From Bacillota bacterium (GTDB lineage: Bacteria > Bacillota > UBA4882 > UBA8346): 64,000 nt of DNA. Within the stretch, counting starts at the first letter, position 1; each line of letters starts with the position of its first letter. The stretch lies in assembly GCA_023429995.1 (NCBI GenBank), contig JAEZCE010000078.1:62001-126000 (forward strand), in the 5' to 3' direction. This document shows, in pieces, positions 50,038 through 59,733 of this stretch. The translations under genes were made by a program, and so were the position numbers. The notes beneath the pieces were generated by a model. The model searched no databases and had not been told where the DNA came from. It worked only from the letters and a program-made list of their open reading frames with translations.

Positions 50038-50171
50038 GTGACGATCTCGGAGATTGCGGAAAAGCTGGGTATTAGCACACCAACTTTGCGGTATTATGAA
50101 AAACTTGGGATTATTAAAAATATTCACCGGAATGAAAATGGGATTCGTAACTATTCCGACTGGGAAGGAAT
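50038..50171 (+). pseudogene. Truncated MerR-family regulator
   Basis: The reading frame starts as a typical MerR protein: VTISEIAEKLGISTPTLRYYEKLGIIKNIHRNENGIRNYSDWE-like sequence, with the helix-turn-helix complete for about 43 residues. The protein then ends its similarity abruptly at the point where family members continue with the second wing helices; the frame runs on in sequence that belongs to an aldo/keto reductase read out of frame. The rest of the MerR protein is missing. Confidence 0.75.
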
Positions 50172-50810
50172 GTTATCGATTTGTACTACATTCACCGGAT
50201 CGACGCTACGGTACCCATTGAGGATACGATTGGCGCGATGTCTGAATTGGTCCAGCAGGGAAAAGTCCGATTTATCGAGATTTCGGAAGCATCAGCCGCC
50301 ACCATTCGGAGGGCTCATGCTGTCCATGCCCTTTCAGCGGTTCAATCCGAATACTCCCTCTTCACCCGGGAAATTGAAAAGCAAATCTTACCGCTTCTTG
50401 ATGAGCTCGGGATTAGTCTGGTCGCTTACAGTCCTCTGGGACGCGGTTTCTTAACCGGGAGACTCGAACAATCGATTATTTCGGCGGAAGGTGACTTTCG
50501 CAAGACCCTGCCGAGAATGCAAGGAGAAACTTTTGTTCGGAACCGGGAACTTGTTAAAAAGTTTGAGGCCCTCGCCAAAAACAAAGGAATAAAAGCATCC
50601 CAATTGGCGCTGACCTGGGTGCTCTCCAAAGGAGAAAATATCATTCCAATCCCCGGCACCAAACGGCGGGCTTATTTACTGGAAAACATGGAAGCCGCCG
50701 AAATCGCCATCACGGAAAAAGAAAAGGAGGAAATCGAGTCCCTGTTTGGTTTGGATGCTGTCCGGGGAGAACGTTATACGGAAGAAGGTATGAAAGGGAT
50801 TAATATGTAA
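50166..50810 (+). pseudogene. 5'-truncated aldo/keto reductase
   Basis: From about 50166 a second frame reads NVIDLYYIHRIDATVPIEDT, then GAMSELVQQGKVRFIEISEA, AVQSEYSLFTREIE, LVAYSPLGRGFLTGRL and IPIPGTKRRAYLLENMEAAE, the C-terminal two thirds of an NADPH-dependent aldo/keto reductase (AKR11/AKR13-like). The N-terminal third with the catalytic Asp/Tyr/Lys region is missing. It is joined out of frame to the MerR fragment, as if a deletion had removed the 3' part of merR and the 5' part of the reductase gene. A TTG at 50181 could start a 209-residue fragment, which would be inactive. Confidence 0.75.
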
Positions 50811-50832
50811 AAAAGCATGGATTCCCGTCGTT

Positions 50833-51540
50833 CTAAGCGTTAATTATTTCGACAATTCTTTGATTGACTCGTTCTTGACATAAACCGCCGTGATAGCAAA
50901 TGACTGTTTGAATATCATATCCCGTAAGTTTCCTCAGGGAATCCATTGCCCTCTTCATATCATACGTAAATCGCGGCGCCGGACCCAACAATTTACCATC
51001 GACAATATTCATTGCATCTCCGGCAATCAGAATTTTTTCTCTTTTCAAAAACAGACAAATATGTCCGGGAGTATGACCGGGAGTATGGATAACTTCTATT
51101 CCCCCGCAGCAAGGCAATGTTTCATCGTCAACCAATGCCTTATCCAGTTGATTACCATAAATAATCTTCATTTTCTCCAGTTGCTCCTGAGATATCATAT
51201 CTCGCCGCGGCATTTTGGTCGGAAGCTGTTCGCCTTCGATATATGGCTTTTCTTGTTCGTGAGCTAATATTTGAATTTTCTGAGGCGAATTTTTTAATAT
51301 ACCCGATAAGCCTCCAATATGATCCAAATCGTGATGAGTAACGATGATTTTACTTAGCTTTTCTATCGACACCCCGGCTTTCTCTACGGCTTCGGCAAAT
51401 TGTCCGAATTGACCTGGAAAACCTGTATCCACTAAAATAACTTCCTGATCGTCCCAGATAAGTACAGGATGAATAATACCCGGTCCTACGGTTAAATTCG
51501 CTTCTATTTCCAACATTTCGATACCAGTCGCAAGTTTCAT
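50833..51540 (-). CDS. MBL-fold metallo-hydrolase
   Basis: A 235-residue metallo-beta-lactamase-fold hydrolase. Metal ligands are visible: THHDLDHIGGL (HxHxDH form with HHDLDH), HTPGHTPGHICLF, IAGDAMNI and the late ICYHGG. Enzymes of this group hydrolyse thioesters, lactones (quorum signals), or other small esters; the exact substrate is not deducible. AGGAG precedes the ATG at 51540. It appears to be monocistronic, convergent with the broken reductase gene. Confidence 0.9.
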   Translation of the reverse strand: MKLATGIEMLEIEANLTVGPGIIHPVLIWDDQEVILVDTGFPGQFGQFAEAVEKAGVSIEKLSKIIVTHHDLDHIGGLSGILKNSPQKIQILAHEQEKPYIEGEQLPTKMPRRDMISQEQLEKMKIIYGNQLDKALVDDETLPCCGGIEVIHTPGHTPGHICLFLKREKILIAGDAMNIVDGKLLGPAPRFTYDMKRAMDSLRKLTGYDIQTVICYHGGLCQERVNQRIVEIINA

Positions 51541-51679
51541 CTTTTATTCTCCTTGAGGGCTTTTAATATTATCTAAATTCTTTCATAAGAAATTTTCCGC
51601 CCATGTCCTGGATATACCATCCCAATATTCATTGTTTTTAATCTTTCAATACTGCCAAGTATCTTAAAATCTTTCGCGT

Positions 51680-52255
51680 TTATTGCCATAACGCTCCGCC
51701 GATTCGCATAGCCTGCTTTAACACTTTAGAGGGGATTTCTTTTTTTACTGACGCGCCTGCATAATTAATAATTCCAGTGATCCGATACCCGCCGCTTTTC
51801 AATACGGTTTTAAGGGCGCGAATCGCGCCGCTACTTTGAGAAGGAAGCAAATTGATAGGCCATGGCGCCGCGGAAGTTATAACAATAATCGCTCGTTTTC
51901 CTTTCTGCCGGGGCTTTGATAATTTACCTTTCGAAAAATCTTCAAAAGTGGTAACATTCCGGTCCAATAGATTCTTTAACGCACCCGTCATATTCCCCCA
52001 ATATGTAGGGGTTCCGATAATCAATACACTGGCATTGGAAATTTTTCCGCCGATAATTTGGGCATCATCCAAGGGTAGCGCACATTCTTTGTCAGGTCGG
52101 CATCGTAAACATCCCGTACAAGACTTTATGGAAAGATCACTGATATCGATCCATTCGACCAAGTGCTGCTCCGTTATATTCTCCTGAATTTGTCTCAAGA
52201 GTTTTGCGGTGTTTCCGTTTTTTTGCGGCGACGAGTTAATCATCAAGATATTCAT
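51680..52255 (-). CDS. NAD(P)H-dependent FMN reductase / flavodoxin-fold oxidoreductase
   Basis: A 191-residue flavoprotein with the FMN-binding start MNILMINSSPQKNGNTAKLL, then the cysteine-containing CTGCLRCRPDKECALPLDDAQII, and GTPTYWGNMTGALKNLLDR. Proteins of this type reduce quinones, flavins or nitro compounds. AAGGGG is upstream of the ATG. The TetR regulator gene lies 116 bp upstream on the same strand and may control it. Confidence 0.9.
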   Translation of the reverse strand: MNILMINSSPQKNGNTAKLLRQIQENITEQHLVEWIDISDLSIKSCTGCLRCRPDKECALPLDDAQIIGGKISNASVLIIGTPTYWGNMTGALKNLLDRNVTTFEDFSKGKLSKPRQKGKRAIIVITSAAPWPINLLPSQSSGAIRALKTVLKSGGYRITGIINYAGASVKKEIPSKVLKQAMRIGGALWQ

Positions 52256-52371
52256 GGTTGGCCCCTTTTTATGTTATTTCATCAAATAGATTTAAAACTT
52301 AATATTCGGTATTAAAATAACAAAAACCATCCTCCTTTCAAGGATAAGCAATCCGTTCTTGGGCAGAAAAT

Positions 52372-52980
52372 TTATGGGTGATTCTGATGGTAAGCCCCGT
52401 GAGTGAGCATATGAATCTCAAAAAAGAATTTTTCAAAATGTTGCCTATCGATCTCAAAGTAATTAATCCATGAATCATGGAAACACAAAAATGCATATAA
52501 AGGAAGAATGTTAGTAAAAAACTCGGCAATCAATCGTTCATTACGGTCATATTCCCCGGAATTACCGGCGCGCGCAAACTTTTCGTCTACAGCGATAAAT
52601 GCTTCCATCACTTGATAGATAATGGGTTTTTGATTTGTTTTTTTTAACGAATCCATTACAATGATCCGTACCAAATCGGCATTTTTAATGAAAAAATCCT
52701 GATAGTGCTGCTTTCGCTCCGGCATATGGTCAACTTTGCTCTGATGGGTATCATTCTCGGCAATCTGAAGCAAACCGGTATACTCGGTGATAAAATCTTG
52801 TAGCAAAACTTGCAGAATTTGTTCCTTGCTTTCAAAATGATAATAAATCAAAGACTTCGGTACGTTTGCCTCTTTGGCAATCTCTTCGACCCGGGAACCT
52901 TCAAAACTATTGGCTGCAAATACTTTCACCGCAGCTTGAAGAATGCGCTTTTTAGCATCCGGCAAATTTTTTCTCGGCAT
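52372..52980 (-). CDS. TetR-family transcriptional regulator
   Basis: A 202-residue repressor: helix-turn-helix at residues 12-55 (KRILQAAVKVFAANSFEGSR, VEEIAKEANVPKSLIYYHFESKEQIL), and a ligand-binding helical domain after. AAGGTG lies upstream of the ATG. Its own promoter carries the palindrome TACTGACCTTTCAGTA, a plausible autoregulatory operator. The ligand is unknown; the downstream flavin reductase may be part of its regulon. Confidence 0.92.
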   Translation of the reverse strand: MPRKNLPDAKKRILQAAVKVFAANSFEGSRVEEIAKEANVPKSLIYYHFESKEQILQVLLQDFITEYTGLLQIAENDTHQSKVDHMPERKQHYQDFFIKNADLVRIIVMDSLKKTNQKPIIYQVMEAFIAVDEKFARAGNSGEYDRNERLIAEFFTNILPLYAFLCFHDSWINYFEIDRQHFEKFFFEIHMLTHGAYHQNHP

Positions 52981-53002
52981 TTTCTACACCTTACAAAATT
53001 AA

Positions 53003-53049
53003 TACTGACCTTTCAGTACTATATTATAATTTAATAGCCCTTTTGTCAA
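53003..53049 (-). promoter_or_regulatory. Promoter and operator of the tetR gene
   Basis: Minus strand TTGACA (53044-53049), a 17-bp spacer and TAATAT (53021-53026), with the palindrome TACTGACCTTTCAGTA (53003-53018) directly after the -10 box. This position suits repression by the TetR protein. Confidence 0.65.
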
Positions 53050-53072
53050 TACCAGGAAAAGGGCTATTTTTT

Positions 53073-54443
53073 TCAAGCCATGATCCGTTCCATCCTGCAC
53101 ATAAAAAAGCCGTCCCCACCGCCGGATATTGGTAAAATCGTCAACCACTTATCCCAAGGATCATCCAAATAACGAACCGGCATTTCCGGCAAAAAGGTTC
53201 CAAAATCAACCGCCTGAAACTCGGGGTGTTTGGAAAGAAACCATTGAATTTGTTCCTTATCCTCTTCCGGTTCCAAAGTGCAAGTACTGTAAATCAAACG
53301 TCCGCCGGGCCGAACCAACCGCGAGGCATTTCTCAGGATTTCCCGCTGCATGGCGACTAGGTTTTCAATATCTTCCGGTTGGCGACGGTAACGGGCGTCG
53401 ACCCGCCTCCTTAAAACACCGGTTCCGGTGCAGGGAACGTCGACCAAAACCGCATCGGCCAAACCTCCTCCCGGAATTTTAAAATTGCGGGCATCGGCCA
53501 GATAAGGACGGATACTTTGTAATTTCAAGCGTTTGGCATTTTGCGTGATTAAATCGATCTTATGAGGATGATCGTCAATACTCCATATCTTGCCTTGATC
53601 ATTCATTAACTCGGCGATATGCGTACTCTTCCCGCCGGGCGCGGCGCAAAGATCAATGACAGTCTCACCGGGCTTTGGCGCGACCAAATGGGCGACCAGC
53701 ATGGAGCTTTCATCCTGAACAAACACTTTCCCGTTTTGAAAGGATAAAAGTTTATCCAAAGGCCCGGACATGGATTTAACTTGGATCGCTTCCGGTAAGA
53801 ACAACCCCATCGAATATTTGATGCCACTCTCATCGAACTCATCCAAAACTTCATTGATGGATCCCTGATATTGGTTGAACCGCAAAGTTAACGGAGGCTC
53901 CTCATTATTCACCTGCAACAGTTGTTCCGTCCGGGCTTCGCCATAGCGGTCAAGCCACCGTTCAATCATCCAACGGGGCTGAGAATATTCGATCTCCAAA
54001 AAGTCCAGTAAGTTCAGGCGACGGTTGGGCGGTTGCAATTTGTCCTTATTTCTTAAATAAGCGCGGATGACCGCATTCACTAGCGGAGCCAGGCCCTGAT
54101 AAGGCGAATTCTTGGTTTGTTCAACGGCGCTGAAACAAACGGCCCGGGCCGGGATCTCCGGTAGATACATCAATTGATAAAGCGCGATCCGCATGATATT
54201 TTGAACCGGCATTTTTAAAGAATCAAAAGGACGGCTGAGCAGCCGCCCCAAAAAATAATCCAACTTATAGAGATGCCGGTATACCCCGTAGCTCAGTTCA
54301 GTGCAAAAAGCCCGTTCACGCAGTTCGGCCTGGGGATGCTCGCGGAATACTTCCGGTAAAGCTAAATTTAAATAGGAAGCCCGCCCTTCAACACGGTTTA
54401 AAACCAGTTCGGCCAACTTGCGGCCACTAATACCATTACTCAT
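53073..54443 (-). CDS. rsmB: 16S rRNA (cytosine-967-C5)-methyltransferase
   Basis: Methylates C967 of 16S rRNA. 456 residues: N-terminal NusB-like RNA-binding domain (about 1-140) and C-terminal Rossmann methyltransferase with VIDLCAAPGGKSTHIAEL (SAM binding, about residue 264), VDVPCTGTGVLRRRVDARYR with a catalytic-site Cys (about 337) and IYSTCTLEPEED with the second Cys (about 386). It overlaps the end of the yugP-like gene by eight bases. Gene order fits the conserved fmt-yugP-rsmB arrangement of Firmicutes. Confidence 0.96.
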   Translation of the reverse strand: MSNGISGRKLAELVLNRVEGRASYLNLALPEVFREHPQAELRERAFCTELSYGVYRHLYKLDYFLGRLLSRPFDSLKMPVQNIMRIALYQLMYLPEIPARAVCFSAVEQTKNSPYQGLAPLVNAVIRAYLRNKDKLQPPNRRLNLLDFLEIEYSQPRWMIERWLDRYGEARTEQLLQVNNEEPPLTLRFNQYQGSINEVLDEFDESGIKYSMGLFLPEAIQVKSMSGPLDKLLSFQNGKVFVQDESSMLVAHLVAPKPGETVIDLCAAPGGKSTHIAELMNDQGKIWSIDDHPHKIDLITQNAKRLKLQSIRPYLADARNFKIPGGGLADAVLVDVPCTGTGVLRRRVDARYRRQPEDIENLVAMQREILRNASRLVRPGGRLIYSTCTLEPEEDKEQIQWFLSKHPEFQAVDFGTFLPEMPVRYLDDPWDKWLTILPISGGGDGFFMCRMERIMA

Positions 54444-55122
54444 CCCGGTTTCCTCTAAGCAACAACATTCGCACCAATTGCAAAATCGCCATGGCAGCGG
54501 CGGCTACATATGTCAATGCGGCTGCGCTGAGTACTTTACGGGCTCCCGCCTCTTCCTCGCCGCGCGTCAGGAAACCGGTATTGGTTAACATCATCAATCC
54601 CCGGCTGCTGGCGTTAAATTCCACCGGAAGAGTAAGGACTGTAAAGAATACGAAAAAGCTGAATAAAATGATGCCCAAGTCAATCAGGAATTTATTGCCG
54701 CCGAATACCAGACCGATAAAAAACAAGATATAGCCTAAATTGGAACCAAAACTGGCCACCGGAAAAATGGCGTTGCGGACGGAAAGCGGCACGTATGCGT
54801 GAGCATGTTGAATGGCATGTCCGGTTTCGTGCGCGGCCACACCCAAAGAAGCAAGGGATCGGCCATGATAAACTTCCGGTGATAACCGTAAAACCCTGGA
54901 ACGCGGGTCGTAATGATCCGATAAAGTTTCCGGTGTCAGCTCAATTGGAACATCGGATAAATGATTGTCATCCAGTAATTCACGGGCGACTTGGGCCCCG
55001 GTCTTTCCGGAAGCCGCCGGGATATCCAAAAATTTGTTAAAAGTTGATTTAACTTTTACCTGGGCATAAATTGCTAAAATAACTGCCGGGATTAATAAAA
55101 AAAAGGTCCAATCGAAAAACAT
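54436..55122 (-). CDS. Membrane zinc metallopeptidase (YugP-like)
   Basis: Integral membrane protein of 228 residues with four hydrophobic segments (about 4-20, 115-140, 145-165, 195-215) and the zinc motif VAAHETGHAIQHAHAY near residue 92. It belongs to the YugP/neutral zinc peptidase family of unknown substrate, widespread beside rsmB in Firmicutes. A 26-bp gap separates it from fmt, and its stop overlaps rsmB. Confidence 0.92.
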   Translation of the reverse strand: MFFDWTFFLLIPAVILAIYAQVKVKSTFNKFLDIPAASGKTGAQVARELLDDNHLSDVPIELTPETLSDHYDPRSRVLRLSPEVYHGRSLASLGVAAHETGHAIQHAHAYVPLSVRNAIFPVASFGSNLGYILFFIGLVFGGNKFLIDLGIILFSFFVFFTVLTLPVEFNASSRGLMMLTNTGFLTRGEEEAGARKVLSAAALTYVAAAAMAILQLVRMLLLRGNRDE

Positions 55123-55148
55123 CGCTTTCTCCTCCTTGAATATAATCT

Positions 55149-56099
55149 TTACACTTCACAAAAAAGCATACCGCATTTTAAGCAACGGCCATTGGCGCAT
55201 TCGTGGGCCGTCATGGCTCTTTTGCCGGCGGGTTGCATTTTGGTGATTAACAAAGGCGCATCGCCGCAAGCTACCAGTATTCCTTGTTTCTTTATAATTT
55301 GCAAAATCGACCCCGGTTCAACCGACGATGGGTTGAAACCGTCACAATCGGAGATATGAGTCTCTATAATTTTAAAACGTTCATTATTCAAATAAGTTTC
55401 CGCGCCCGGGAAAGGGGATAGGGTCCGGACTAAATTATGAATCCCAGCGGCAGATTCCGACCAATTGATTCGTTGTTGTTCCGGTTTTAATTTGGGAGCC
55501 ATCGTTGCCAAAGCCGGATTTTGCTTTTGGCGAGGCGCCCTGCCCACCGCAATGTCATCCACCGTTTTCACCAGCAACGCTCCGCCGATTTCGGCCAAGC
55601 GGGCATAAAGGCTTTCAAAATTTTCATTCAAGTCAATCGGCGTCTGTTCCTGATAAATGATGTCCCCCGTATCCCATCCTTCATCCATATACATTGTGGT
55701 AACACCGGTTTGAGTATCCCCATTCAATATACTCCATTGAATCGGCGCTGCCCCTCTATATCGGGGCAGCAACGAACCATGCACATTCACGCAACCATAG
55801 CGGGGTCCAAAAAGAATTTCCGGAGGAATTTTCTGACCGAAAGCCACAACCACCACTAAATCCGGATTTAAACCGTTGAATAACTCCATAAAATCAGGGC
55901 CGGTAACTTTTTCAGGCTGCCAGACCCGTACTTGATGTTTTAATGCAATCTGTTTAACCTCGGAAGGTTGGAGATCCATCCCCCGCCCTTTGGGACGGTC
56001 GGGTTGAGTGACAACGCCGATAATTTCATGTCCGCTTCCTAATAAATGTTCAAGACTGACCCCTGCAAACCCAGGAGTTCCCATAAATAAGATTCGCAA
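55149..56099 (-). CDS. fmt: Methionyl-tRNA formyltransferase
   Basis: Formylates initiator Met-tRNA. 316 residues from the TTG at 56099: LRILFMGTPGFAGVSLEHLL, VVVVAFGQKIPPEIL, NVHGSLLPRYRGAAPIQWSI (catalytic N and H) and MYMDEGWDTGDIIYQ, then a C-terminal OB-like domain. The TTG lies four bases after the def stop; an in-frame ATG further upstream would overlap def by 58 bases and add a non-homologous extension. Length is normal. Confidence 0.95.
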   Translation of the reverse strand: MRILFMGTPGFAGVSLEHLLGSGHEIIGVVTQPDRPKGRGMDLQPSEVKQIALKHQVRVWQPEKVTGPDFMELFNGLNPDLVVVVAFGQKIPPEILFGPRYGCVNVHGSLLPRYRGAAPIQWSILNGDTQTGVTTMYMDEGWDTGDIIYQEQTPIDLNENFESLYARLAEIGGALLVKTVDDIAVGRAPRQKQNPALATMAPKLKPEQQRINWSESAAGIHNLVRTLSPFPGAETYLNNERFKIIETHISDCDGFNPSSVEPGSILQIIKKQGILVACGDAPLLITKMQPAGKRAMTAHECANGRCLKCGMLFCEV

Positions 56100-56103
56100 C
56101 TCT

Positions 56104-56550
56104 TTATTTCTCCTTCGGCAAATAATCGATAAACAATATACCGTCCAAATGGTCGATTTCATGCTGTAAAGCCCGGGCTAATAACCCCTCCCCGGTAACC
56201 GTTACTCTTTTGCCCTCCAGGTTGACATAAGATACGGAGACCTTTTGGGCTCTGACAATGTACTCATTTCGGCCCGGTATGGACAAACACCCTTCCACAT
56301 CCTTGTTCTCTCCTTCACAAAGGGTTATTTCCGGGTTGAATAGTACGATAGGCCCCTCACCGACGTCGATCACCACTAAACGATCGGATATCCCGATTTG
56401 CGGGGCTGCTAACCCCACACCATTGGCATTGTACATCGTCTCCAGCATATCTCTGATCAATATTCGTTGACGCTTGGTGATTTTAGTTACTTCTTTTGCC
56501 TTCTGGCGTAAAATCGGGTTTTCCTCGGTCAATATTTTTAAAATGGCCAC
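56104..56550 (-). CDS. def: Peptide deformylase, copy 1
   Basis: Removes the formyl group from nascent proteins. 148 residues with all three metal-site motifs: GVGLAAPQIG, EGCLSIPG (EGCLS) and QHEIDHLDGILF. The start is GTG with GAGGTG six bases upstream. It lies directly before fmt and after a second deformylase gene; such duplication is seen in some Firmicutes. Both appear intact. Confidence 0.95.
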   Translation of the reverse strand: MAILKILTEENPILRQKAKEVTKITKRQRILIRDMLETMYNANGVGLAAPQIGISDRLVVIDVGEGPIVLFNPEITLCEGENKDVEGCLSIPGRNEYIVRAQKVSVSYVNLEGKRVTVTGEGLLARALQHEIDHLDGILFIDYLPKEK

Positions 56551-56601
56551 ATTAACACCTCGGTTACGTATTGTTATCCGTCACAATATCACTGGTTTTG
56601 T

Positions 56602-57036
56602 TCAATAATCGATGAAAAGAATTCCATCCAAATGGTCAATTTCATGCTGCAACACCCTTGCCAGAGGGCCGGCGCCATGAATGGTCATTTTTTTGCCATC
56701 CGGATTCAAAAAAGCGACACTAACCCTATCGGGCCTGGTAACATATTCACAACGGTCGGGGATGGATAAGCAACTCTCGACTTCCTTCTTTTTACCATCC
56801 TTGGCCACAACCACCGGATTGATTAAAACAAGCGGCCCCTTACCGATATCGATAACCACCATCCGCTCTGAAATACCGACTTGAGGGGCTGCAAGTCCCA
56901 CCCCATTTTCAGCGCCATACATGGTTTCCAGCATCTGCCGGGCCAGCAGTCGATGTCGCTTGGTAACCTTGCTGATTTCTTTCGCCTTTTGGCGTAACCT
57001 CGGGTCTCCCAAGGTTAAAATTTCTAAAGCGGCCAC
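56602..57036 (-). CDS. def: Peptide deformylase, copy 2
   Basis: A 144-residue paralogue of the neighbouring enzyme: GVGLAAPQVG, ESCLSIPD and QHEIDHLDGILFIDY. The middle motif is ESCLS where copy 1 has EGCLS, a known natural variant of the family. GTG start with GGAG upstream. Starts MAALEILTLGDPRLRQKAKE; the same arrangement of basic residues is found in copy 1 (MAILKILTEENPILRQKAKE), pointing to tandem duplication. Confidence 0.94.
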   Translation of the reverse strand: MAALEILTLGDPRLRQKAKEISKVTKRHRLLARQMLETMYGAENGVGLAAPQVGISERMVVIDIGKGPLVLINPVVVAKDGKKKEVESCLSIPDRCEYVTRPDRVSVAFLNPDGKKMTIHGAGPLARVLQHEIDHLDGILFIDY

Positions 57037-57066
57037 CTTATAAGTTCTCCTTCGATATTTAATCCT

Positions 57067-59520
57067 TTATACTACCAAATAGGGGTTGCGGTCTTTAATC
57101 ACCCTAACCTCCTGACGCTTTTGGAGATTAAATTGCTGCCAGGCTTCTTTAACAATCCGTTCCAATAATTCCCCCCGGTCGCTCTTGATTAGCATTTGCC
57201 AACGGTAATTGTTTTGAATTTTGGGAATCAAGGTAGGGCCGGGCCCCAATACTTCGATATGATAGGGAGGAAGGTTCTCCAAGGCCAGTCTTTCCTCAAT
57301 CTCTTTAAGAATTTTACGAAACCCGTTGGCCGCAGCCACGACTTTAAGCTCATCCAGGCCGGAAAACCCGATCTTAACCAATTCCATGTAAGGCGGATAA
57401 AAAAGTTCAGCCCGGTGCCGGATTTCTTCATGATAAAACCCGAGATAATCATGGTCTTTGGCAAACTTTAAAGAGTAATGTTCACTGTCATATGCCTGAA
57501 AAATGACTTTCCCCAATTTTTCACCCCGTCCCGCCCTTCCGGCAACCTGGGTTAATAATTGAAAGGTGCGCTCCGCCGCCCGAAAATCGGGAATATTCAA
57601 AGTGGAATCGGCCGAAATTACTCCCACCAAGGTCACTCTGGGCAAATCCAAACCTTTGGCGATCATTTGAGTTCCTAACAAGATGTCAACCTCACCCGAG
57701 GTCAATTGCTGATAAATCTTCTGGTGAGCGCCTTTTTTCGCTGTAGAATCCACATCCATTCTTAAAATATGGGCCGCTGGGAAATTGAGTGCCAGTTCTT
57801 CCTCTAGTTTTTGAGTCCCATGGCCAAAATAACGAATGCGCGTACTGTGGCAATGCGGGCAGATGTCCGGAACGGGCTGCCTGTAATCACAATAATGGCA
57901 CCGTAAATTTTTTTCATTTAAATGATAGGTCAAAGCGACATCACACGCCGGACAACGCAAGGACTTTCCACAATCCCGGCATAAAATGAACGTTGAATAA
58001 CCACGCCGGTTTAAAAGCAGAATTATTTGTTCCCGGTTGGCCAGGCTCTCCCCAATTGCCGTAAAAAGCTCCCGGCTCAGAACATTTTTGTTCCCGTCCT
58101 TGATTTCTTGGCGCATATCCACTAAATTGACAGCCGGCAACGGATTCTGATTAAACCGCTTTGCTAAATGCAAATATTGATATTTCCCGCTTTGCGCATA
58201 AAAAAATGATTCCACCGAAGGCGTTGCGCTGCCGAAAATAACCTTGGCCCCGGTCAACTCCCCCAGTTTCTCCACCACCTGCCGTATGTGATAGCGGGGA
58301 TTTTCTTCCTGCTTATAAGTGGTTTCATGTTCCTCGTCGACAATAATCAATTGAAGCTGTTCAAATGGGGCAAAAACAGCGGAACGGGCCCCCAAAACAA
58401 AGCGGGCCTTCTTTTCTTTGACCCGATGCCATTGGTCATACCGTTCTCCATCCGACATATTACTATGGAGCAGAGCAACCAGTTCTCCAAAACGGTCGCG
58501 GGCCCGCTTCAATGTTTGAGGCGTCAAAGCGATTTCCGGCACCAAATATAATACCTGGCCGCCATGGTCAATCACTTCCGCAGCCATTTCAAAATAGATT
58601 TCTGTCTTGCCGCTGCCGGTTACCCCGTGTAATAAAAACAAACCACTCTCTGCTGCCCCGGAAATTTCATGATAAATTTCCCGTTGTTCGGGGCTCAATT
58701 CAATTTCTCTGGCGACCATTTGTTGTTCAAACCCTGCCGGGTTTCGCTCCGCAGTGACTTCGGAACAATCTATATAACCTCCGCCCAGTAAACGCTTTAC
58801 CACGGATGAACTGACTTCAGCCGTGGCGCAGAGTTGGGCTGATGTCAATCCCGAAGGCTGTTTCAGCAAAGCGTTTTTTACCCGCCGGCCGGTTGCCGAT
58901 CCGTCCTCCATATCGGGCGCCACCCAGCGATATAGTTTGCATACTTTGGCTTTGACTTTGGGGTCGGCAATCCGGTAACAGGGTTTTAATAATTGATTTT
59001 GAATTAAAAAATCCCAGATTTGCGGTAAGGAATAGAATTGTTTACTCCACTGTTTTTGATTCCATTCATGCCGGATTCCGGTAGTTAAAATCCCCATTAC
59101 TTCCCGGGCCTGGGCCTCAGAAAAAATCCACCCTAATTGGGTTTCAATCGTTTGAATATCCACCGCAGGCTGGTAATAAATTTCCCTTGATAAATTATCG
59201 CCCGGAGGCAGGCATAATTTCACAACATCCGCACGACTGCAAAAATAATAATCGGAAAGCCAGTCGATTAATGCAATATGGGTGTTACTGATTAAGGGGT
59301 ATTCATCAAGAAGCTGCGAAATCGCCTTGAGGTTTTTAAAATCCGATTGATCGGTAAATTGCCAAACATAGCCGACATTAGGCCGATTCTGAAATGGCAC
59401 CCTAACCCGGTGCCCGATTTGAATGCTTTTTTGAAAAACCTCGGGCACTTCATAATCAAACAGGCGATCCAGATTCTGAGCCTGGGAAGTGACTAAGACT
59501 TTGGCGATGATATTGTTCAT
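57067..59520 (-). CDS. priA: Primosomal protein N' (replication restart helicase)
   Basis: Superfamily 2 helicase that reloads the replisome at stalled forks. 817 residues: N-terminal 3'-DNA-end-binding domain, helicase Walker A GVTGSGKTEIYF (about residue 298), Walker B IIVDEEHETTYKQ, zinc-binding cysteines in CRDCGKSLRCPACDVALTYH and LRCHYCDYRQPVPDICPHCH, then GTQMIAKGLDLPRVTLVG and QVAGRAGRGEKLGKVIFQ. It is typical in size and followed by def genes. coaBC, which often lies next to priA, is not found here. Confidence 0.96.
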   Translation of the reverse strand: MNNIIAKVLVTSQAQNLDRLFDYEVPEVFQKSIQIGHRVRVPFQNRPNVGYVWQFTDQSDFKNLKAISQLLDEYPLISNTHIALIDWLSDYYFCSRADVVKLCLPPGDNLSREIYYQPAVDIQTIETQLGWIFSEAQAREVMGILTTGIRHEWNQKQWSKQFYSLPQIWDFLIQNQLLKPCYRIADPKVKAKVCKLYRWVAPDMEDGSATGRRVKNALLKQPSGLTSAQLCATAEVSSSVVKRLLGGGYIDCSEVTAERNPAGFEQQMVAREIELSPEQREIYHEISGAAESGLFLLHGVTGSGKTEIYFEMAAEVIDHGGQVLYLVPEIALTPQTLKRARDRFGELVALLHSNMSDGERYDQWHRVKEKKARFVLGARSAVFAPFEQLQLIIVDEEHETTYKQEENPRYHIRQVVEKLGELTGAKVIFGSATPSVESFFYAQSGKYQYLHLAKRFNQNPLPAVNLVDMRQEIKDGNKNVLSRELFTAIGESLANREQIILLLNRRGYSTFILCRDCGKSLRCPACDVALTYHLNEKNLRCHYCDYRQPVPDICPHCHSTRIRYFGHGTQKLEEELALNFPAAHILRMDVDSTAKKGAHQKIYQQLTSGEVDILLGTQMIAKGLDLPRVTLVGVISADSTLNIPDFRAAERTFQLLTQVAGRAGRGEKLGKVIFQAYDSEHYSLKFAKDHDYLGFYHEEIRHRAELFYPPYMELVKIGFSGLDELKVVAAANGFRKILKEIEERLALENLPPYHIEVLGPGPTLIPKIQNNYRWQMLIKSDRGELLERIVKEAWQQFNLQKRQEVRVIKDRNPYLVV

Positions 59521-59733
59521 TAATTCGAATGACCCTCAACTTGTATAAAAAACATACTTCTCCTTATACTCCGTTTTACCGGAAGGGACCGTGCTAAAAA
59601 AATAACCTTCCAAGTAATTCTTTCATTATTATTATAAAACAAAAATTTCAGAGTAACAAGGAACTGAGATATTTTTTACAAGGTAATTGGTCTGTCAACC
59701 CTCTCGTAAAAACCTCCTTCACCGGAGCAATAC

